DNA from: Gemmatimonadota bacterium
Lineage (GTDB): Bacteria > Gemmatimonadota > Gemmatimonadetes > Gemmatimonadales > GWC2-71-9
Direction: 5' to 3'
Length of the DNA stretch: 5,229 nt
Assembly (NCBI GenBank): GCA_003220855.1
Contig: QHTP01000109.1
Span: forward strand, 1 to 5,229
A program made the translations under genes and the position numbers. This document shows positions 1 through 5,229 of the stretch, one piece after another. The notes below the pieces were generated by a model. That model was given only the letters and a program-made list of their open reading frames with translations, was not told the DNA's origin and ran no database searches. How positions within the stretch are numbered: the stretch's first letter is position 1; every line of letters begins with the position of its first letter.

Positions 1-271
1 CCTTGAGGAAGAAGTGCTTGTTCGATTCGCGGAACTGACCCGTGCGCGCCTGGATCGGATAGTCCTCGGCGCCCTTGGTCCCCACGGAGAGCCGCGCGTC
101 GCGCAGCGGCAGCTCCCAGCTTGGCTTGTGCTCCGTGATGTAGTCCTTGTGGTGCACGACGTCGCGCCCGCGCTCGATCATCAGCGTCTGCAGGCCTTTC
201 TCGGTGAGCTCCTTGGCCGCCCACCCGCCCGTAATCCCAGAGCCGATCACGATGGCATCGTAGGTGATCAT
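1..271 (-). CDS. GMC-family FAD-dependent oxidoreductase, N-terminal fragment (3' end beyond window)
   Basis: Translating the minus strand from the ATG at 271 gives 90 residues that run off the left edge. The first residues form a beta strand followed by the FAD-binding GxGxxG motif (G10-S-G12-I-T-G15), with Glu33 in MIERG at the end of the second strand, where it would bind the ADP ribose. HHKDY (residues 40-44) and a segment around residues 75-90 (RTGQFRESNKHFF) resemble GMC oxidoreductases annotated as gluconate or glucoside dehydrogenase large subunits. Family members oxidise a sugar hydroxyl with FAD and pass electrons to a cytochrome. The ATG overlaps the stop of the upstream subunit 3 gene by four bases and has a strong ribosome binding site. 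There is no signal peptide, which fits export together with the Tat-bearing partner. The His/Asn active site lies outside the window, so the substrate (gluconate, another sugar acid, or C3 of a glycoside) cannot be told. Confidence 0.9.
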   Translation of the reverse strand, partial: MITYDAIVIGSGITGGWAAKELTEKGLQTLMIERGRDVVHHKDYITEHKPSWELPLRDARLSVGTKGAEDYPIQARTGQFRESNKHFFLK

Positions 272-876
272 GACCAGGCCCTCCCGACGGAGCTGTAGGG
301 TATGTCGCCACGGTACGCGCCGAATGGACTCGGGTGCAGCTCCCGCGTGGAGCCTATTTGCGACGTGTAGTAGCCGACCAGAGTCACCTCCTTCATCCGG
401 CGGAAGAACCAGGTTTCGGGAGCCTGCGAGGCATCGCTCTCAGCCGGGGGATACGCCGCTTCGTCCATCTCGGTGAGCATGGCAAGCTGTTGATCGGCCG
501 CGCACTCGACGAACGTCTTTCCCTGCCGGGACCGCGCCCGCGCATCGACGTCCGCCAGGCCCGCCAGGAAGCGATCGCGCTCGGGTGTCGGGTAGTGATC
601 GCTGAGCAGCGTGTCCACGAAGCGATGCACGCCTGCCGCGCGGGCTCCGGGCGTGTCGGTCTGGGGAACGATGTGCTCGGCCATCACGGCGACGAGCTCG
701 AGCTGGCGGGCGTCGAGCGTGCGCGGCGCCCAGTTTTGCGGCGGCGCCGTCCAGGCCCGCCGGGTCGCGGCGTCGAGCGCGCCCGCCAGCGTGGGTGCCG
801 AGATCGCGCCGCCCATGAGCAGCGCGACCTGGGCGAGCGCTTCGCGTCGAGTGATGAGGTCGTCGTTGTCCTTCAT
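268..876 (-). CDS. Gluconate 2-dehydrogenase subunit 3 family protein with Tat signal
   Basis: This encodes 202 residues. A twin-arginine motif (T9-R10-R11-E-A-L) is followed by a hydrophobic segment, VALLMGGAISAP, as expected for a Tat signal. The mature part resembles the gluconate 2-dehydrogenase subunit 3 family: a central EHIVPQTDTPGA segment near residues 70-80 and a C-terminal FF-RRMKEVTLVGYYTS-IG block followed by a VGRAW ending. In characterised FAD sugar dehydrogenases this small subunit carries the Tat signal and takes the signal-less GMC subunit across the membrane. The neighbouring GMC gene, overlapping by four bases, matches that arrangement. The ATG at 876 was chosen because GAGG lies six bases upstream. 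A GTG at 888 is in frame and would add four residues, but it would place that GAGG inside the gene. A cytochrome c electron acceptor is not present in the window. The gene starts 39 bases after the ATPase stop. Confidence 0.9.
   Translation of the reverse strand: MKDNDDLITRREALAQVALLMGGAISAPTLAGALDAATRRAWTAPPQNWAPRTLDARQLELVAVMAEHIVPQTDTPGARAAGVHRFVDTLLSDHYPTPERDRFLAGLADVDARARSRQGKTFVECAADQQLAMLTEMDEAAYPPAESDASQAPETWFFRRMKEVTLVGYYTSQIGSTRELHPSPFGAYRGDIPYSSVGRAWS
280..285 (-). promoter_or_regulatory. Ribosome binding site of the GMC oxidoreductase gene
   Basis: The minus strand reads GGGAGG eight bases before the ATG at 271. It lies inside the last codons of the subunit 3 gene. It is the best Shine-Dalgarno match among the genes here and supports both the chosen start and coupled translation of the two subunits. 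Confidence 0.7.
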
Positions 877-882
877 GCCGTG

Positions 883-886
883 CCTC
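883..886 (-). promoter_or_regulatory. Ribosome binding site deciding the subunit 3 start
   Basis: GAGG on the minus strand lies six bases before the ATG at 876. It favours that ATG over the in-frame GTG at 886-888, which overlaps the motif. The 39-base gap it sits in (877-915) is the only intergenic space in the window and shows no hairpin with a T-run, so read-through from the ATPase gene is likely. Confidence 0.55.
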
Positions 887-915
887 ACTGGATGGAAACG
901 TGGATGACGTGTCGC

Positions 916-2429
<1,514 letters not shown>

Positions 2430-2433
<4 letters not shown>

Positions 2434-3419
2434 GGCTCGGCGAGGTAGCGCGCGATGGGTGGATGGATGAGCGCTTGCGTCGACGCGGAGTCGAGGTTCG
2501 CCGCAGTGACGAGCATGACCCCGGTGTCGATGCGGCGCTCGACCGGCTTGCCCCGCAGGTGGTCGACCATCGCCGTCACGCCCAAGTATCCCATGCGCAT
2601 GGGGTTCTGCACCACGACTCCATCGAGCTGGCGATTGCGGACGGCGTCGATGAGGATGGCGCTCGCGTCGAAGCCCACGAATCGGACTTTGCCGGCCTTG
2701 CCGATGTCCTGCAATGCGAGCAGCATGCCAATGGTGGACGATTCGTTGGGCGTAAAGATGCCCTGCAACACGCCCCCGTAGCGGTTGAGCAGATTCTCCG
2801 ACGCCCGCTTGGCTGTCTCGCGCGTCGGGCCTGCGTACTGGTCGGTCGACACCATCTCGACGCCCGGATAGCGGGAGTCCAGCTCCTCGACGAACCCGCT
2901 CTCGCGCTCGGTGGTCGAAGCGGAGCCTTCGGCGTAGCGCAGCAGCAGGACCTTGCCGCGACCGCCGAGCACCTCGCCCAACCGGTCCGCGGCCATGCGC
3001 CCGCCCTTGCGATTGTCGGTGGCCACGAAGCTGATCGGGACGTCCGACTCGAGACCCGAGTCGATGATCACTGTCGACACGCCGGCCCGCTGCGCCTCCT
3101 CCACCGGACGGACCAGGGCGCGGTTGTCGAGCGGTGCGAGCACGATCCCCCGGATGCCCTGGCTGAGAAACCCCTCCACGACCTGCACCTGCTGCTCCCG
3201 GTCGTCCTCGCGGAACGGTCCCTTCCAGACGATCCGTACCGGCGTTCCCTGGGCCGAGAGCTCGCGCGCCGCCTGGATCGCGCCGGCGTGGATGCTCTTC
3301 CAGAACTCGTGCGTCGTGCCCTTGGGGATGACGGCGATCGCGAGCTCTTTGTCGAAGCCGGAGCGGCTGCAGCCCGCCAGCAGGGCCGCGCACAGGACCG
3401 TGGACGTGAAAGGTCTCAC
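2430..3419 (-). CDS. Sugar ABC transporter substrate-binding lipoprotein (periplasmic binding protein type 1)
   Basis: The 329-residue protein captures a sugar outside the inner membrane and delivers it to the importer. It starts with a short signal (Arg2, hydrophobic to residue 16) and a lipobox L14-A-G-C17, so Cys17 should be lipidated. Domain features fit the RbsB-like Peripla_BP_4 family: VIPKGTTHEFW (30-40) on the first strand and ligand face, GIVLAPLDN (91-99), IIDSGL (118-123), ATDNRKGG (133-140), IFTPNE (221-226), FVGFDAS (247-253) and VVVQNP (268-273). The GTG at 3419 was chosen because it puts the signal peptide at the N-terminus, overlaps the dehydrogenase stop by four bases, and has GGGAG ten bases upstream (3430-3434). 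The frame is open further upstream, but that stretch reads as a low-complexity shadow of the dehydrogenase. The ATPase gene follows with a four-base overlap. The ligand cannot be read from the sequence; fucose or a fucosylated sugar is a guess from the neighbouring fucosidase. Confidence 0.93.
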
Positions 3420-4573
3420 AGCGTCACGACTCCCTTGATGTAGCCCGGGGCGGCGTGGTCCGCCGCGAACGCGCCGGGCACCGCGTCGAGCGACGGATAG
3501 CGATGGGTGATCAACGATGCCGCATCCACTGCGCCGCGCTCGATCAGCTGCAGCGCCCGGACGTAGGTGGACGGCCGGCCGTCGCGCTCGTGCCCGCCGG
3601 ACGCTCCGACGGGGGAGAGCAGCGTGGGCTCCAGGAACTGGAGCTGACTCAGCACGCTCAGGTCTACGCCGGCGTGGCCGTGCCCGTACAGCAGCACCGT
3701 GGCCTGCTTGCGCACCAGCGGCGCGATGGACGCGAACATCGCTCCCGACCCCGTGGCCTCCACCAGCAGCTCGACCCGACGGCCGCAGGTGCGCCCGGCC
3801 ACGATGTCCACCAGTTCCGCACCGGTTGGATCGATCGTCTCCGCCCCGAACCGCTCCGCGAGGGCGCGCTTGGCGGCGCTCGGCTCGCTCACCAGCAGCG
3901 ATCCCTCGAAGCCGAGGACGTTGCGCAGATACTGCACCCACAGCAGGCCGGCCGGCCCCGCGCCACAAATCATCGCGAACCGGACCTGTGCACCGTTGCC
4001 GCCTCTGCCGCCCTTGCCGCCTGGTATGGCATACCGCGCCGGCGTCCGGAGCAGCACGTCCGACGCGTGCAGCACGCACCCCAACGGCTCCGTCAGCGCA
4101 GCCACCGCGGCGTCCATTGCCGGGTCGATGGGCACCGCGTTCACCGCGGAGATCGCCAGGTACTCCGCCAGCCCGCCGGGCAGGCCGGTGATGCCGTGTT
4201 CCTGATAATGCTCGCACTGATGCGAGTCCCCGCTGGCGCAATATTCACACGGGAGCGAGCGCCCCTCGCTCACGCAGCTCCGCCCTTGATCGAGCACGAC
4301 GCGATCGCCGGGGCGGAGGTCCCTGACGTTCGCGCCCGCCTCCTCCACGACGCCGGCGATCTCATGACCGAGGATCTGGGGCTCCTGGGCGAGCGGGATC
4401 GACCGCCCGCGCTCGTCGCGATGGTAGTTGCCATGCCCGGCGTAGATGTGCAGGTCCGTGCCGCACAGCCCGACCGCCGCGACGTGCACCAGGACGTCGC
4501 GCGGCCCTGGGCGCGGGGTCGGCACTTCCCGCACGGCGATCCGACCGACGTCGTAGAGAACGGCGGCCTTCAT
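3416..4573 (-). CDS. Zinc-dependent medium-chain alcohol/polyol dehydrogenase (MDR superfamily)
   Basis: This is 385 residues, somewhat longer than the usual 340-360. The N-terminal catalytic domain carries likely catalytic zinc ligands: Cys37 (GLCGTD), His70-Glu71 (ILGHEIAG) and Glu162 (TEPLGCVLH). Structural zinc ligands are Cys109, Cys112 and Cys120 plus probably Cys100. The Rossmann motif is GAGPAG (204-209), and Glu230 at the end of the second strand suggests NAD(H) rather than NADP(H). The protein resembles sorbitol/threonine dehydrogenase-like enzymes and probably oxidises a sugar, polyol or sugar acid hydroxyl; the substrate is unknown. The ATG at 4573 overlaps the fucosidase stop by four bases and gives the standard MKAAVLY start. 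The frame is open to 4813, but that part is a shadow of the fucosidase. The nearest AAGG is about 13 bases upstream, so initiation probably relies on coupling. Two odd segments, a long C100-C109 spacing and a Gly-rich stretch at 184-194, account for the extra length. Confidence 0.93.
   Translation of the reverse strand: MKAAVLYDVGRIAVREVPTPRPGPRDVLVHVAAVGLCGTDLHIYAGHGNYHRDERGRSIPLAQEPQILGHEIAGVVEEAGANVRDLRPGDRVVLDQGRSCVSEGRSLPCEYCASGDSHQCEHYQEHGITGLPGGLAEYLAISAVNAVPIDPAMDAAVAALTEPLGCVLHASDVLLRTPARYAIPGGKGGRGGNGAQVRFAMICGAGPAGLLWVQYLRNVLGFEGSLLVSEPSAAKRALAERFGAETIDPTGAELVDIVAGRTCGRRVELLVEATGSGAMFASIAPLVRKQATVLLYGHGHAGVDLSVLSQLQFLEPTLLSPVGASGGHERDGRPSTYVRALQLIERGAVDAASLITHRYPSLDAVPGAFAADHAAPGYIKGVVTL
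3996..4035 (-). repeat. Triple 9-bp tandem repeat plus adjacent 13-bp palindrome within the dehydrogenase gene
   Basis: On the plus strand three 9-bp units (TTGCCGCCT, CTGCCGCCC, TTGCCGCCT) run from 3996 to 4022. They are followed at once by GGTATG-G-CATACC (4023-4035), a perfect 6-bp inverted repeat around one base. In frame on the minus strand they encode RYAIP then GGK-GGR-GGN, between the catalytic domain and the nucleotide-binding fold. The repeat length is a multiple of three, so gain or loss of units would not shift the frame. Confidence 0.75.
4253..4271 (-). repeat. 7-bp inverted repeat in the dehydrogenase zinc-loop segment
   Basis: GAGCGAG (4253-4259) and CTCGCTC (4265-4271) are perfect complements around a 5-base loop. 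They encode SEGRSL, residues 102-107, exactly within the lengthened spacing between Cys100 and Cys109. A stem this short can arise by chance in GC-rich DNA. Confidence 0.4.
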
Positions 4574-5229
4574 CGCGGGTTCTGAACCTTCATGCCCAGC
4601 ACGACCACCGACGCGATCGTGCTCGGCGGGACCCGTGGCAGCTGGACCACGAAGCCCGAGTCGACCGGCTCGATCGAGAGCGGCATCGCGTCCCCGAGGA
4701 GGAAGGCCGAGACCGGCTGCTCGGGCAGGCCGGTGAGCGCGAGCCGGCCGTCCTTGGGCCAGTCGAAGACGTGGGCGTACAACTTGCCCCGTTTGGCGGT
4801 GTAGCGACCCCACTCGGGCCTGCCGTAGGGACTCACCGTGGTCCCGTAAATGGCCTCGCCGTTGGCCCTCATCCAGTCGCCCATCTCGCGCAGCCGCGAC
4901 GCGATCGGGGCGGGGATCACGCCTTCCGCCGTCGGTCCCACGTTGAGCAGGAAATTCCCGCCCTTAGACGCCACGTCGATCAGCGTCCGCAGTAGGGTGC
5001 GCGTGTCCTTCCAGTCGTCGTCGTACGACTTGTAGCCCCACGTGTCGTTCATCGTCATGCAGGTTTCCCAGTCGACGCCGGGAAGCCCCTCGGGGGGCAC
5101 CTGCTGCTCGGGGGTCCCGAAGTCGCCCAGCCCGATCTGTCCCGCCCGATTCAGGCCGCTCAAGCCCTGACGCGTGTGCCCCACGCGGTTGTTCACGATG
5201 AGACCCGGCCGCAGGGCGCGGACGAAGGC
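4570..5229 (-). CDS. Alpha-L-fucosidase, GH29 family, C-terminal part (5' end beyond window)
   Basis: The reading frame enters from the right edge at a complete codon and gives 219 residues to the TGA at 4570. Recognisable GH29 segments appear in order: VRALRPGLIVNNR near residues 3-15, GDFGTPEQ, then WETCMTMNDTWGY and KGGNFLLNVGPTAEG followed by a helix (REMGDWMRANGEAIYGT). This covers the last part of the TIM barrel. The remaining stretch of about 90 residues, rich in beta-prone segments such as LYAHVFDW and FVVQLP, is the usual C-terminal beta domain. GH29 enzymes hydrolyse terminal alpha-L-fucose with retention of configuration. The nucleophile Asp and any signal peptide are upstream and unseen, and the acid/base Glu varies between subfamilies, so I do not assign it. 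A GTG at 5196 lies inside the conserved VNNR motif and is not the start. The stop overlaps the dehydrogenase ATG by four bases. Confidence 0.95.
   Translation of the reverse strand, partial: AFVRALRPGLIVNNRVGHTRQGLSGLNRAGQIGLGDFGTPEQQVPPEGLPGVDWETCMTMNDTWGYKSYDDDWKDTRTLLRTLIDVASKGGNFLLNVGPTAEGVIPAPIASRLREMGDWMRANGEAIYGTTVSPYGRPEWGRYTAKRGKLYAHVFDWPKDGRLALTGLPEQPVSAFLLGDAMPLSIEPVDSGFVVQLPRVPPSTIASVVVLGMKVQNPR

Noticed and set aside
291..299. Degenerate second Walker A of the ATPase, read here as protein residues 291-299, as a loss-of-function mutation
   Set aside because: The Lys-to-Arg change and missing switch His in the second domain are standard for RbsA-like sugar importer ATPases. The coordinates given are residue numbers; the codons lie near bases 1537-1563.
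4211..4226. 6-bp inverted repeat CTCGCA-CTGA-TGCGAG in the dehydrogenase gene
   Set aside because: It encodes a conserved region around Cys120, has no T-run and is short enough to be chance in GC-rich coding DNA.
2463..4585. Two long plus-strand open frames (2463-3443 and 3455-4585) opposite the binding protein and dehydrogenase
   Set aside because: Their translations are rich in Arg, His and Ala with no family motifs, and they mirror the codon pattern of the real minus-strand genes.

Overview
The window is high-GC, almost gap-free bacterial DNA in which every supported gene lies on the minus strand. In transcription order (high to low coordinates) these are: the C-terminal part of a GH29 alpha-L-fucosidase, a zinc-dependent medium-chain alcohol/polyol dehydrogenase, a sugar-binding lipoprotein of an ABC importer, a double-domain sugar ABC ATPase of the RbsA/XylG/MglA type, a Tat-exported gluconate 2-dehydrogenase subunit 3-like protein, and the N-terminal part of its GMC-family FAD oxidoreductase partner. 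Four of the five junctions are 4-base stop/start overlaps (ATGA or GTGA). The fifth, between the ATPase and the subunit 3 gene, is a 39-base gap with no visible terminator. This looks like one polycistronic, translationally coupled operon whose promoter lies beyond the right edge.

Organism: base composition, frequent GTG starts, the GH29 enzyme and the subunit 3/GMC pair suggest a carbohydrate-degrading Gram-negative such as an Acidobacteriota, Gemmatimonadota, Verrucomicrobiota or Planctomycetota member. The sequence alone does not settle the phylum.

Functional reading (inference): the fucosidase frees L-fucose or trims a fucosylated glycan, the lipoprotein and ATPase take up the sugar, and the dehydrogenase and the exported GMC complex oxidise the sugar or a derivative. 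The importer is incomplete here, because no permease gene sits next to the ATPase or anywhere in the window.

Beyond the genes, the most notable structure is a perfect 11-bp hairpin with a C/G-rich tail, read in frame inside the linker between the two ATPase domains. It looks like a dispersed palindromic repeat that entered a coding region. The dehydrogenase gene has two further unusual in-frame segments. One is a triple 9-bp repeat encoding a Gly-rich stretch between its domains. The other is a lengthened zinc-loop segment carrying an inverted repeat. I see no tRNA, rRNA, CRISPR array, transposase or convincing promoter. I found no clear evidence for a wholly new system; the cluster is best described as a sugar uptake and oxidation locus with unusual internal insertions.
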